From positions 1,353,271 through 1,417,270 of the forward strand of contig CALSMJ010000001.1 of NCBI GenBank assembly GCA_943787425.1: 64,000 nucleotides of DNA. Reading direction: 5' to 3'. The first letter of the stretch is position 1; each line of letters starts with the position of its first letter. A model generated the notes under the pieces. It was not told where the DNA came from. It worked only from the letters and a program-made list of their open reading frames with translations, and ran no database searches. Positions 46,518-56,345 of the stretch are shown here, piece after piece. This DNA is from an uncultured Pseudomonadales bacterium (GTDB taxonomy: Bacteria > Pseudomonadota > Gammaproteobacteria > Pseudomonadales > Azotimanducaceae). A program made the translations under genes and the position numbers.

Positions 46518-47912
46518 TTGCCGCAAAGCCTGCCCAGTTTTACCCTTGCCGCGACAAGCATTACGGCATTGTTTACTTGGCTCGTGGTCGGTCTGTTTGT
46601 ATTGGACGCCGGTTTACATGGGCTTTTGCTCACCGCACTGATGAGTCTCACCGGCCTTGGATTGTGGTTGGGCGTGCCCTATCACACGCTCCGAAAATTC
46701 GTTTTTGACGGATTAGCCGCGTCCATGCCGGCGCTCATCATTTTCATCTTGATCGGGGTCGTCATCGCCGCGTTGATTCAGTCCGGAACCGTTGGAACCT
46801 TGGTTTACTATGGCTTACAACTGCTCCGCCCCGAGCTGTTTTTACCCGGAGGACTGTTGCTGTGCAGCTTTATGTCGTTCGCGACAGGCACCTCTTGGGG
46901 TACCGTTGCAACCTGCGGCATCGTTTTAATGAGTGTTGGTGAATCCCTAGGCTTCCCGCTGCCACTGATCGCGGGCATGGTGATCGCGGGCGCCAGTTTT
47001 GGCGACAAAATGTCCCCGATATCGGACACCACGAATTTAGCGGCGATGTCCGCCGGCACAGACCTCTATCGACATATTCACGCGATGAGCCTTTCGACCG
47101 GGCCCAGCTATCTGGTCGTGCTCGTCATTTTTTCAGTCCTTGGCAGCACCTATGGCGCGGTTCCCGCCGAGCAGACAGCAGCAGCGGCTCTGCTTGCCGC
47201 GCTCGATGCGACCTTTACCATTGACTGGGTCACCCTGATACCCATTGCGCTCATGTTGATCCTGGGCTGGCGGCGGGTGCCCCCCGAAGCGGTGTTGATT
47301 GCGGCGTCGTTTTCCGCACTGATCATCGCCTGGGGTCTTCAAGACGCGTCGATCGCGGGGCTGTTAACCAGCCTTTATACTGGAGTGTCGCAAACAACCG
47401 GTGCGCCAATTCTGGACACCCTAATTAATCGTGGCGGCATCGGCGCCATGGCTTGGACCTTGACCCTTGCGATCCTTGCCATTGCGATGGGCGCTTTGCT
47501 GAGCCAATTGAACTTGTTAAAGGCCCTGCTTACACCCATTGCTCAGCGCATCCAACGGCCCGCGCAGTTACTGACAGTATCAACCACCGCGGCCGCGGCC
47601 AGTAATGCCGCTTTAACTGAGCCTTATGCCGCGATCATCCTAAACGGCCAAGTCTTTCAGGACGTGTATGATCGGCAAAATATCGATCGGGCAATGCTGT
47701 CGCGAACCCTCGAGGAAGGCAGCACACTGACCGCCGCCCTCATCCCTTGGACCACTACCGCCATTTTTTACAGCGCCATTCTTGGCGTCAGCACCTTAGA
47801 TTATGCGCCGCTTGCGCTGCTCAACTGGATGAACCCCCTGATTGGCATTGCCATGGCTTGGCTGGGCCTAGGCTATCTGACATCAAAGGTGAATGCCGCG
47901 AACACCGAATGA
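46518..47912 (+). CDS. NhaC-type Na+/H+ antiporter
   Basis: 464 residues, about 11 hydrophobic segments. NhaC family features: DGLAASMPALIIFILIGVVI, GLLLCSFMSFATGTSWGTVA, GASFGDKMSPISDTTNLAAM (the charged family signature) and TTAAAASNAALTEPYAAIIL. A TTG start at 46518 is used; no good ATG near. Exchanges sodium for protons, or an amine such as tyramine or malate-lactate in some family members. No related genes adjoin. Confidence 0.9.
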   Translation: MPQSLPSFTLAATSITALFTWLVVGLFVLDAGLHGLLLTALMSLTGLGLWLGVPYHTLRKFVFDGLAASMPALIIFILIGVVIAALIQSGTVGTLVYYGLQLLRPELFLPGGLLLCSFMSFATGTSWGTVATCGIVLMSVGESLGFPLPLIAGMVIAGASFGDKMSPISDTTNLAAMSAGTDLYRHIHAMSLSTGPSYLVVLVIFSVLGSTYGAVPAEQTAAAALLAALDATFTIDWVTLIPIALMLILGWRRVPPEAVLIAASFSALIIAWGLQDASIAGLLTSLYTGVSQTTGAPILDTLINRGGIGAMAWTLTLAILAIAMGALLSQLNLLKALLTPIAQRIQRPAQLLTVSTTAAAASNAALTEPYAAIILNGQVFQDVYDRQNIDRAMLSRTLEEGSTLTAALIPWTTTAIFYSAILGVSTLDYAPLALLNWMNPLIGIAMAWLGLGYLTSKVNAANTE

Positions 47913-47970
47913 CCCGCTGACTCATGATATGCTTTGTTGATCACCAGGTTGAAAGCATGGAGTCCCCATC

Positions 47971-49809
47971 ATGGCAAATCCCCAGCAAGCCGGACTTGAT
48001 CCGGAGACGAAAGCGGCGCTACGAGAAAAATACCTGCTCGAGCGCGACAAACGTTTGCGTGCCGATGGCAATGATCAATATGTCGAGATCCGGCATAACT
48101 TCGATCAGTTCTTAACCGACCCCCATACGCCGATAACCGAACGAGCAAGCGTTACCGATCATGTGACCTTCACTTTTATCGGCGGCGGATTTGCTGGTTT
48201 GGTAACCGGCGCACGACTCAAGGAACAAGGGATAACGGATGTTCGGATCGTTGAGAAAGGAGGCGACTTTGGCGGTACTTGGTACTGGAATCGATACCCT
48301 GGTGCCCAGTGCGATACGGCCTCGTTTGTTTACATGCCATTGCTCGAAGAAACTGGTCATATGCCAACCGAAAAGTATGCCCATGGCCCTGAAATCCTCG
48401 CCCACTGTCAACGGATTGGGCAGCAGTTTGAGCTCTATGATCAAGCGTTATTTCACACAGAGGTCACTGATTTAAAATGGCTTGAGCAACCGCAATGTTG
48501 GCAGATCACAACCCAGCGCGGTGATTGCTTCACCAGCCAATTTGTTGGCATGGGAACCGGACCGTTGCATGTTCCCAAATTACCGGGCATTCCGGGGTTA
48601 GGCGATTTCAAAGGTAAAGCGTTTCACACCAGTCGCTGGGATTACCACTATACCGGCGGCGACGCCAATGGCGCCGCCATGACCAACCTGCACAACAAAC
48701 GGGTTGCGATCATCGGCACCGGCGCGACCAGCGTCCAATGCGTGCCCCATCTCGCAAAAAGCTGTGAGACCCTTTACGTTGTCCAACGCACCCCCTCCTC
48801 GGTGGATGTGCGCAACAATCAGCCCACCGATGCGGAATGGTTCAAGATGATCGCCACGCCCGGTTGGCAACAACGTTGGCTAGAAAATTTTACCGCCAAC
48901 CAAACCGGCGGCATGGCCAGCGAAGACCTCGTCATGGATGGCTGGACCGATCTGTCGCGACGCATTCAGGCTCGCATCCGCAACCTCCCTGAGGCTGAGC
49001 GAACACCCCAAGGCATGATGGCGGCCTGGGAGGACTCAGACTATGAAAAAATGAATGAAATCAGAGCGCGCGTTGACGAGGTTGTGGCCGACCCCAAAAC
49101 TGCCGAGGGGCTTAAAGCTTGGTATCGACAATTGTGTAAAAGGCCTTGCTTTCATGATGACTATCTCAAAAGTTTCAACGAGCCCGGCACCCATCTCATC
49201 GATACCGATGGTGCAGGCGTTGAGCGCATCACCGAAACCGGCTTGATCGTCAACGGCGTCGCCTATGACGTGGACTGCATTATTTACGCGTCCGGCTTTG
49301 AGGTGGGCACGGAACACAAGCGCCGAGCAGGTTTTGATTTAACCGGCAGAAATGGCGAAAAGCTATCTGATCACTGGGCGAATGGCATGAAAACCTTACA
49401 CGGGACCCATGTTCACGGTTTTCCCAATGCCTTTATTGTCCAACCGACCCAAGGCGCAAATTTGATCTCAAACGTTCCTCATAATTTGACCGAGGCGGGT
49501 CAAACCATTGCTCTAACCGTGCGACATACGCTTGATCAAGGGCAGCAGGAAGTCGAAGTGACCGCGGCAGCCGAGGCCGCCTGGATCGAGATCCTCTTGT
49601 CCGGACCGGGCCGTATGATTGGCTCCCAAGACTGTACGCCTGGCTACTATAACAACGAAGGCATTGACCCTGGGCCCGGTGCCAAATTCCATGTCGGCTA
49701 TCCACAGGGGGCGTTAGCGTATTTTGAATACCTCAAAAAATGGCGCTCTGATGGTCAATTTAGTGGCCTTTGCTTTCGCGGCAAACGAGACGACGTCGAA
49801 GCTGACTAA
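47971..49809 (+). CDS. flavin monooxygenase of the Baeyer-Villiger type
   Basis: 612 residues; GGAG before ATG 47971. FAD site FIGGGFAGLVTGARLKEQG (71-76 GGGFAG), GGDFGGTWYWNRYPGAQCD with the family WYWNRYPG, and the NADPH Rossmann VAIIGTGATSVQCVPHLAK. The Baeyer-Villiger fingerprint FxGxxxHTxxW is present at 213-223 as FKGKAFHTSRWDY with Asp in place of the usual final Pro. Converts ketones to esters or lactones, substrate unknown. Monocistronic. Confidence 0.93.
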   Translation: MANPQQAGLDPETKAALREKYLLERDKRLRADGNDQYVEIRHNFDQFLTDPHTPITERASVTDHVTFTFIGGGFAGLVTGARLKEQGITDVRIVEKGGDFGGTWYWNRYPGAQCDTASFVYMPLLEETGHMPTEKYAHGPEILAHCQRIGQQFELYDQALFHTEVTDLKWLEQPQCWQITTQRGDCFTSQFVGMGTGPLHVPKLPGIPGLGDFKGKAFHTSRWDYHYTGGDANGAAMTNLHNKRVAIIGTGATSVQCVPHLAKSCETLYVVQRTPSSVDVRNNQPTDAEWFKMIATPGWQQRWLENFTANQTGGMASEDLVMDGWTDLSRRIQARIRNLPEAERTPQGMMAAWEDSDYEKMNEIRARVDEVVADPKTAEGLKAWYRQLCKRPCFHDDYLKSFNEPGTHLIDTDGAGVERITETGLIVNGVAYDVDCIIYASGFEVGTEHKRRAGFDLTGRNGEKLSDHWANGMKTLHGTHVHGFPNAFIVQPTQGANLISNVPHNLTEAGQTIALTVRHTLDQGQQEVEVTAAAEAAWIEILLSGPGRMIGSQDCTPGYYNNEGIDPGPGAKFHVGYPQGALAYFEYLKKWRSDGQFSGLCFRGKRDDVEAD

Positions 49810-49814
49810 GGCTG

Positions 49815-49835
49815 CCTGAAAGCGGCTTTTTCAGG
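49815..49835. terminator. weak stem-loop between convergent genes
   Basis: CCTGAA (49815-49820) pairs with TTCAGG (49830-49835) after the monooxygenase stop, the loop containing TTTT. Six base pairs only; a modest two-way terminator at best. Confidence 0.3.
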
Positions 49836-50094
49836 GCATGCTTTGCGCGACGCATCCGCGCGTGCAATACGGCCAGCCTGTGCAGTGCTGCGGGCTTAAC
49901 CCGTCGCGGCGTCGGAGGCAAACTGCGCAATTGACTGTCTCAATTGTTGCGCTTTACCTAGGGCTTGCCCTGCCGCTTTGAATCCTCTGCGGTTGATTAC
50001 CGTCAGCGCTTGTTTGATCGATGACACCATCGCCCACACTGCTAAGAACGCCCGTCACAGCATGGTCCTTGGCGTTGCTTGCCATTTACCGTCG

Positions 50095-52542
50095 TCAATC
50101 AAACCAAAGACTTGTCGTCAATTTCAAGTCCGCAGCCGAGGACCCAACCTGAATTGTGCAGGCGCCGGCCGCCAACTGAAAAGTCTTCGCGTCCGTATCC
50201 CAATACTTAAACCGCGCAAGCGGCAAGCCAAGCGTGACGCGTGCCGAGGCGCCGGGCGCGATCGTGACCTTGGTAAAGCCCGCCAAACTCAGTGCCGGTC
50301 GGTTGACTTGACTGCCTGGAAAACTCAAGTAAGCCTGCACGACTTCTTGACCCGCCATTCTGCCGGTGTTTGTAACCGATAGCGATACCAACACCACTGC
50401 CTCGATATCATTCAACTCGGCGTGCACCTCAGCGTAATCAAACTGGGTATAAGAAAGTCCGTGTCCAAAGGCAAACAAGGGCTCAGTCTTGGCGGCATAA
50501 AAGCCTCGATACCCAATATTCAGACCTTCTTCATAACGAACCTGCCCATTGCTGCCCGGGTAATGCTTGATGGCAGGCACATCTTCAAGTTGCTTCGGAA
50601 AGGTGAGCGGTAACCGGCCCGACGGATTTGCCTCGCCAAAGAGCAGATCTATTAGCGCGCGTCCAAATTCCTGGCCGGGAAACCAACATTGCAAAATCGC
50701 GGGCGCTTGATCCACCCAAGGCATTGAGATGGGCGCGCCGCTATTATTAACCACCACCGTATTCGGGTTCACCGCCAGAACCCTTGCGATGAGCGCATCT
50801 TGCGCTCCCGGCAGACTCAACGTGTCTCGGTCGTTGCCTTCAGTTTCCCAATCGTCATTCGTGCCCACCATCAAAATACACGCATCGGACTCACGCGCGA
50901 GGGTCACCGCTTCTGAAATGGGATCCAAGAACTGAGGCTCCAAGATGCCATAACGGAGTCCTTTAAACAGGGTCTCGGCGCTCACTTCGTATTCAATGAA
51001 AATCCGAATGCGACAGCCCGCTTCCAAGAACCGAGTCGCGCGAACTTCACTCGAACCCTGCATAAAGAAGGCTTCGCCTGGCTCGGGTGCCGTCCAATTG
51101 TCAATGATCGCCTCGTCGTCGACCCACATCCTTGCCCGACCCGTTGACAGCAGTCCAAAGGCGTAATCTCCAGTTGTTTCACACAAATACTCGCCATCGA
51201 GGGTCATTGCATTCGCGGCGCCCGCCAGGAGCGAGGCATGGACCGTTGATTGACTGATCACCCGCTGCCGAATCAACTGCGTCCGCTCAACATCCTTATA
51301 GAACCGGACTCGCAAACCTCGCTGGGCATCCTCAACGACCGCCCCATCATCCAAAGCCGGGGTTAAAAGATCGCGTTCCGGCTCAGGGATATACTTATAC
51401 GTTGGGCAACCCGACTGTGCGGACACCGCCATACCCGGATAGCGCTCATGCAATGCCGCCAAAGGCGTGCTGATGTAATGGGGCTTAAGCGCAGAAGACC
51501 CACCCCCCATGACCCGAAAATGACGCACGTTCGGCCCGATCACGGCTAACTTCTGGATATTACTTCTGGCCAATGGCAGCACGCCCTCATTTTTCAACAA
51601 GACCATGCCCTCAACAGCCGTCTGATACGCAATGCTTCGATGCCCGGCGATATCAACACTGCGCTCAGGCGCGTCAGTTGGAGACTCAAGCCGACCGCTC
51701 CATTGCAGCACACGCAATAAGCGGCGGACCTTGTCATCAAGCACCGACTCAGGCACTGAGCCTTGCGTCACGGCGTCGCGTAACGCGTCACCCCAAACGC
51801 GGCTTGGCCCAGGCATTTCAAGGTCAAGACCACCCAGCGCGTTGTCGAGGGTTTCTTTCGCAGCGAACCAATCCGAGATCACCAAGCCCTGAAAGCCCCA
51901 TTCTTGTTTCAAAACTTGATTCAGCAATACGTCATGAGAGCAGGCGTAAACCCCATTGATGCGATTGTAGGCCGCCATAATGGTCCAAGGATTGCTCTTC
52001 TCAATCGCAATTTGGAAGGGTAACAGGTAGACCTCGCGCAGCGTCTGCTCATCGAGCTCAACCGAAATGGTGTGCCGCTCAAATTCAGAGTCGTTACAAA
52101 CGAAATGTTTTAAACAGGCCCCGACGCCCTGGCTCTGCACCCCTTGGGTGAAGGCCGCAGCCAGCGCGCCGGATAAGACAGGATCCTCTGCATAACATTC
52201 AAAATTTCGGCCCCCAAGCGGCGTTCGGTGCAGATTAATGGTCGGCCCAAGCACCACTTGGACATCTTTGGTTTTTGCTTCCTCCGCGATCGCAACCCCC
52301 AAAGCTTCAATCAAGTCAGGGTTCCAGGTTGCGCCCATACAGATTCCAACAGGAAAAGAGGCGGCACGCTCGCCGCCATCACCTCGCACCCCATTGGGAC
52401 CATCACTCACTTTCAATACTGGAATGCCAAGGTCAGGGATCGGATTTGTTCGCCACAAACTCGCCCCGCTCACGAGCGTGACTTTTTGATCCAACGTCAA
52501 CTGTCCTAACAACTCCGTGATGCTTGCTGGGTCTGTCTTCAT
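50095..52542 (-). CDS. GH3 family beta-glucosidase-like enzyme with PA14 domain
   Basis: 815 residues. GH3 motifs: LTLDQKVTLVSGASLWRTNP, DGPNGVRG, CLKHFVCNDSEFERHTISVE (KHF, 145-147), WGFQGLVISDWFAAKETLDN (nucleophile Asp224), and TEGNDRDTLSLPGAQDALI. Between the barrel and the second domain a PA14 insert (about 390-520: RVRFYKDVERTQLIRQRVIS, YAFGLLSTGRARMWVDDEAI), then a C-terminal Fn3-like domain. No signal peptide, so it is probably cytosolic. Ribosome site AAGGAA before ATG 52542. Confidence 0.95.
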   Translation of the reverse strand: MKTDPASITELLGQLTLDQKVTLVSGASLWRTNPIPDLGIPVLKVSDGPNGVRGDGGERAASFPVGICMGATWNPDLIEALGVAIAEEAKTKDVQVVLGPTINLHRTPLGGRNFECYAEDPVLSGALAAAFTQGVQSQGVGACLKHFVCNDSEFERHTISVELDEQTLREVYLLPFQIAIEKSNPWTIMAAYNRINGVYACSHDVLLNQVLKQEWGFQGLVISDWFAAKETLDNALGGLDLEMPGPSRVWGDALRDAVTQGSVPESVLDDKVRRLLRVLQWSGRLESPTDAPERSVDIAGHRSIAYQTAVEGMVLLKNEGVLPLARSNIQKLAVIGPNVRHFRVMGGGSSALKPHYISTPLAALHERYPGMAVSAQSGCPTYKYIPEPERDLLTPALDDGAVVEDAQRGLRVRFYKDVERTQLIRQRVISQSTVHASLLAGAANAMTLDGEYLCETTGDYAFGLLSTGRARMWVDDEAIIDNWTAPEPGEAFFMQGSSEVRATRFLEAGCRIRIFIEYEVSAETLFKGLRYGILEPQFLDPISEAVTLARESDACILMVGTNDDWETEGNDRDTLSLPGAQDALIARVLAVNPNTVVVNNSGAPISMPWVDQAPAILQCWFPGQEFGRALIDLLFGEANPSGRLPLTFPKQLEDVPAIKHYPGSNGQVRYEEGLNIGYRGFYAAKTEPLFAFGHGLSYTQFDYAEVHAELNDIEAVVLVSLSVTNTGRMAGQEVVQAYLSFPGSQVNRPALSLAGFTKVTIAPGASARVTLGLPLARFKYWDTDAKTFQLAAGACTIQVGSSAADLKLTTSLWFD

Positions 52543-52688
52543 CCAATTATTTCCTTCTTGAATGGGGCTTCATGGGCAGCGTTTTTTAAAGCCGCCTGTG
52601 CTGAGCAAGTCATTTTCAGCCATCTTTTTGATCCCCAGAAAACGATCACCGGTTTTCCCTGCGCCGAACCGTATCCATGCGCTGCGCT

Positions 52689-53423
52689 TCACCCGGCGCC
52701 AAAACCAGCGAGCACCTTAAAACTGGATTTCTCCAGGTTGTCCTCAAGCTCCCACATCCGGTGAACCCTATTTTGGTTTAACGTAAAACCGGCCGACAGC
52801 AACACCGTACCACTTTTGGTTTTGATATCCTCTGCCAACTGCATATCGGATCGTAATTGAAACAGTGAGACCACAGTGTACTTTTCCCGTCGCTCCAGCG
52901 GGATGTGCTGCGCCTGATGGGGTATTGGCTTTGGCTTGTAATCGCCGCCCAGCTGAAGCCGATCGACATCAATCACAACATCGCTGTATCGATGATCAGG
53001 GGATTCGCAAAAGTTTTCGGACAACGCGATTAATAACCGCTTGATCAAAATAGGCGCCTTGAAGGGCTTTTGCACAAACCCATTCACGTCCAACGCCAAG
53101 GCGGTGGCAAGCGTTGCCTCGTCATCCAAGCTCGAGACCACAATGCACGGCAGACTCGCCGCTGCGCTAGACTGCCCCGAACGAATTCGCTTCAACAGCG
53201 ACAGACCATCCATATTGGGCATCTGAACATCGGTGATCAGTAAGTCCGCCGCCTGCTCTGTTAAAAGTTCTAAAGCCTGCTCGCCGTCATTTGCTTGCAC
53301 GATCGCCTCCAGTCCTAGTAGGCCCAGTAACTTCTCAAGCACACCCAAAATAAATGGATCATCATCAACCAGCAAAATACGTTTGCGATCAAAAGAATCT
53401 AAGAACTCGAAGTCCATCGCCAT
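52689..53423 (-). CDS. response regulator with unassigned C-terminal domain
   Basis: 244 residues; ATG 53423 follows AGGAG by 8 nt, preferred over a GTG at 53453. Receiver domain RKRILLVDDDPFILGVLEKL with D20-D22, phosphoacceptor Asp65 in LLITDVQMPNMDGL, and the FVQKPF lysine. The C-terminal 120 residues (YTVVSLFQLRSDMQLAEDIK, TKSGTVLLSAGFTLNQNRVH) are not a DNA-binding domain I know; they resemble the linker found after receivers in some HD-GYP-type regulators, but the HD domain is absent. No kinase nearby. Confidence 0.85.
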   Translation of the reverse strand: MAMDFEFLDSFDRKRILLVDDDPFILGVLEKLLGLLGLEAIVQANDGEQALELLTEQAADLLITDVQMPNMDGLSLLKRIRSGQSSAAASLPCIVVSSLDDEATLATALALDVNGFVQKPFKAPILIKRLLIALSENFCESPDHRYSDVVIDVDRLQLGGDYKPKPIPHQAQHIPLERREKYTVVSLFQLRSDMQLAEDIKTKSGTVLLSAGFTLNQNRVHRMWELEDNLEKSSFKVLAGFGAG

Positions 53424-53562
53424 GAAATCGTCTCCTATAACTACCGCTGTCACGACAAGCTGACCGATGCATTGTACTATGCCTTCAAAGGCCTTTGTGC
53501 GAGCCTAAACTCAGGATCCGGCGCCAGCCAAAAACGGGCGTCACCACAAAAAAGGAACGTTT

Positions 53563-54501
53563 ATGAAACTCGGCATTAACGGAACCGGCCTCGTTCAGAG
53601 CGCCTCCGTCGCAGCAGTTCAAGCCAATGCCAAACAAGCTGAAGCGGACGGGTTTCATAGCTATTGGCTGGCAGAGCACCCAACGGGTGGTTTCGATGCC
53701 CTCACGGTACTCAGTCTGGTTGGGCAAAGCGTTCAAGCAATGGAACTGGGCACCGCTATTATTCCGACCTTCCCGCGCCACCCCATGACGCTGGCAGGTC
53801 AAGCGCTGACGGTTCAAGGCGCTTGCAAAAGTCCCTTTACGCTGGGCATTGGCTTATCACATGCCTCAATGATGGCGGCGCTCGGCATTGCCTTTGACAA
53901 GCCCATTGGTCATCTCCGCGACTATCTGTCGGTTCTCATGCCACTCATCAACACTGGCATTGTTGATTTTGAGGGAGATTTTTATTCTAGCCATGGCCGA
54001 TTCTTCAAAGCGCCTAGTGTGCCGCCAAGCGTTTTAGTGGCAGCCCTCGGGCCCCAAGCCCTTAACGTCGCCGGCCATCGTTGTGATGGCACGACGCTGG
54101 CTTGGGTGGGTCCGAAAACTGTCGCAGCGCACATCAAACCAAGACTGTTTGAGGCCGCTGCAAAAGCTGGGCGGCCTGAGCCCAGAATTCTCGCTACGCT
54201 CCCAATCTGCGTGACCGAAAACGAGCGTGCTATTCGAGACTTAATCAGTAAAAACCTGGCGTTTTATGCCACGCTGCCCTCGTACAAAGCCATGTTCGTC
54301 CGTGAAGGCGTCAGCGCGCCAGGCGATTTAGCACTGGTTGGCAGTGCAGCCAAAGTTGAAGATGGCCTTGAAGCACTGGCCGCTGCTGGCGTCAGTGATT
54401 ATGCGGCTTCAGCCTTTACCACCAATGACGTTGAGGCGTCGGCGACGAAGGCGTTATTATTAAAAAAGCTAGCTGATTGGGGATCCCGAGATCCTGATTA
54501 A
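53563..54501 (+). CDS. luciferase-like (LLM) flavin-dependent oxidoreductase
   Basis: 312 residues of the bacterial luciferase-like superfamily: QAEADGFHSYWLAEHPTGGF, MELGTAIIPTFPRHPMTLAG, FTLGIGLSHASMMAALGIAF, VLVAALGPQALNVAGHRCDG, and LVGSAAKVEDGLEALAAAGV. Annotation often calls this subgroup F420-dependent; which cofactor is used here is unclear. It stands alone, divergent from the response regulator, with AAAGGAA before the start. Confidence 0.88.
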   Translation: MKLGINGTGLVQSASVAAVQANAKQAEADGFHSYWLAEHPTGGFDALTVLSLVGQSVQAMELGTAIIPTFPRHPMTLAGQALTVQGACKSPFTLGIGLSHASMMAALGIAFDKPIGHLRDYLSVLMPLINTGIVDFEGDFYSSHGRFFKAPSVPPSVLVAALGPQALNVAGHRCDGTTLAWVGPKTVAAHIKPRLFEAAAKAGRPEPRILATLPICVTENERAIRDLISKNLAFYATLPSYKAMFVREGVSAPGDLALVGSAAKVEDGLEALAAAGVSDYAASAFTTNDVEASATKALLLKKLADWGSRDPD

Positions 54502-54566
54502 AGGATAAGGCGCTTGAGTCTCATCAGACGAAAAGAGATTGTCGTGCATCCAACCTAAGGCGCTCA

Positions 54567-54614
54567 TGGCGTCCTAAGTGGCATCTTGAGTGGCGTCTTT
54601 GATGGCGCTCTGAA
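54567..54614. repeat. 12-bp imperfect tandem repeat, four copies
   Basis: Units TGGCGTCCTAAG, TGGCATCTTGAG, TGGCGTCTTTGA and TGGCGCTCTGAA (54567, 54579, 54591, 54603). In the gap between the LLM and amine-oxidase-like genes, 66 nt after the former. The rest of 54502-54776 holds nothing recognisable. Confidence 0.7.
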
Positions 54615-54776
54615 TAACAACGGCACAACGCATTGATCACGAGCAGCGTCAATCGGGCTTTCAATGCGCGAGCGACCAGGTAAGTTTCGCGAAGACATCA
54701 TGATCCTTAATCGGTTCAAATCAACTCAGCACCGTTCTTGAACCGTGCTGTATTAACCAGCATAAGACAGCGCCCT

Positions 54777-55997
54777 ATGCCAAAGCACGCGATCATCCTC
54801 GGCGCCGGCGTCGCCGGACTGACCGCCGCAAATGCCTTAGTAGATCAAGGTTGGGCCGTCACTATTTTAGAAGCCAGTGACCGCGTCGGCGGACGAACCT
54901 TTACAAAAAAGGTTGACCAGCATCTCGAGGAACAAGGTGCCGAATTTGTGCACTGTGACCATCATCCAAGGGTGATGGCGGCTTTGCATCACTACAAGAT
55001 CGCCATCCAGGCCCCGCCGAGCACCGACACAACTTGGTACTGGCAAGGCGTGGCCGCACCCGCCGATCCCCGTGACCCAAGCTTGCAGTTGTTGCTTGCG
55101 CGCATCGACGAAGACCTGAAGCTCATCGATCCAGAGCGCTGGATCACAGCGGACAATGCGCATCTCGATCGCCCCTTTCGAGACTATCTCGAGGCGATCG
55201 ACGCGCGCGCCGCAACCCGAGAAATGCTCCTCGCCTGGACTGGGACCCTGACAGGCGCGAACCCCAGCGTATTCAGTGCGCTCGGCATTCTGCGCGATTT
55301 TAGAATGTTCGGCTCAGCAAAGACCGCTTTAGAAGCTGAGGAACATCGGATTGTTGGTGGCACGCAATCGCTTGCGACCGCGCTGGCTGCACCTTTAGCT
55401 GCCAACATCGCGTTCCTAAAACGCGCCGTGAGTGTGCGCCGGCGGCCGTCAGGCTTTGAAATCAGTACAGCAGATCATCAGGTTTTTCCTGCCGATGCGG
55501 TGATTGTCACCGTGCCCTTTAACACGTTGCACGCACTGGATCTGCCTTTTTTGACGGATCCATCACTGTCGCAAGCCAGCCGACGCGGCCACGCGAATCG
55601 CAGTGGAAAGCATTGGTTTGATCCAACCAATCCGTTTGAATCACGGATTTCGGCCAGTCCAGGCACCTTGGCCTTCATGGATCGAACCCAGACTTCGGGC
55701 TGCATCATCAAAGACGACCAAATTTCAGCGCAAACCGCCGCACAGGCACTGGGCCTTGCACATCGGCACCTCTTGAACGCCCGCACCCACGCCTGGACTC
55801 ACGATCTCAATGCCCAGGGCGCTTGGATGACCATTCGCCCGGGGCATGCTGCCGTGGTTGATGCGGCCTGGGCGATTGGGGCCATCGACCCGACGTTTCA
55901 GATCGCGAATGCTGACATATCACCGGTTTGGTCGGGCTGGATAGAAGGGGCGCTTTACGCGGGCCATAGCGCAGCCCAACGCTTACTCAACAATTAA
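54777..55997 (+). CDS. FAD-dependent amine-oxidase-like protein
   Basis: About 406 residues from ATG 54777 (a TTG at 54738 is in frame but poor). FAD-binding N-terminus [20 protein letters not shown] (GxGxxG) with [20 protein letters not shown], the amine-oxidase signature. Later [20 protein letters not shown] and the C-terminal [40 protein letters not shown] (the FAD-contact end of the fold). Substrate unknown. Followed 348 nt later by the sulfatase cluster. Confidence 0.85.
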   Translation: MPKHAIILGAGVAGLTAANALVDQGWAVTILEASDRVGGRTFTKKVDQHLEEQGAEFVHCDHHPRVMAALHHYKIAIQAPPSTDTTWYWQGVAAPADPRDPSLQLLLARIDEDLKLIDPERWITADNAHLDRPFRDYLEAIDARAATREMLLAWTGTLTGANPSVFSALGILRDFRMFGSAKTALEAEEHRIVGGTQSLATALAAPLAANIAFLKRAVSVRRRPSGFEISTADHQVFPADAVIVTVPFNTLHALDLPFLTDPSLSQASRRGHANRSGKHWFDPTNPFESRISASPGTLAFMDRTQTSGCIIKDDQISAQTAAQALGLAHRHLLNARTHAWTHDLNAQGAWMTIRPGHAAVVDAAWAIGAIDPTFQIANADISPVWSGWIEGALYAGHSAAQRLLNN

Positions 55998-56345
55998 ACC
56001 GTGTATTTTGCGCAAAGGCCTGGCATTGCGCACAACAAAATTACCGCAACACTCGCCCAAAGAACTTCAAAGAATAAAGAAGAATGAAAAAGCGCCATAA
56101 AGCTCATTCGTCAGTACCTAATCAAACGGGTCGAGTAGCGGTTCGAAAGCGATTATGGCGAGTGGCCTCGACGTTGCCTAAGGCTGCAAGATCGCTCGCA
56201 AAACCATCCGAGAGGCCGCCAGCTCGGCAAGCGTTCGTTGCACCCAACCACGATCGATAGCCCTTGATGACTAACCACTTTATAATGACAGTCATTATAA
56301 AAGGCTGTAGGCTCACCCTTATCGACAACCACTAAGTCCAGTCAC
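55998..56345. other. 348-nt intergenic region upstream of the sulfatase cluster
   Basis: No gene seen. It contains the 23-bp palindrome described separately at 56279-56301, 44 nt before the sulfatase ATG. Confidence 0.6.
56279..56301. promoter_or_regulatory. 23-bp perfect palindrome, operator-like
   Basis: Arms TTTATAATGAC (56279-56289) and GTCATTATAAA (56291-56301) with central A. The TATAAT inside the left arm could be a -10 box, so a bound repressor would block transcription. The TGACNGTCA core with AT-rich flanks is the shape of TetR-family operators. Confidence 0.7.
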
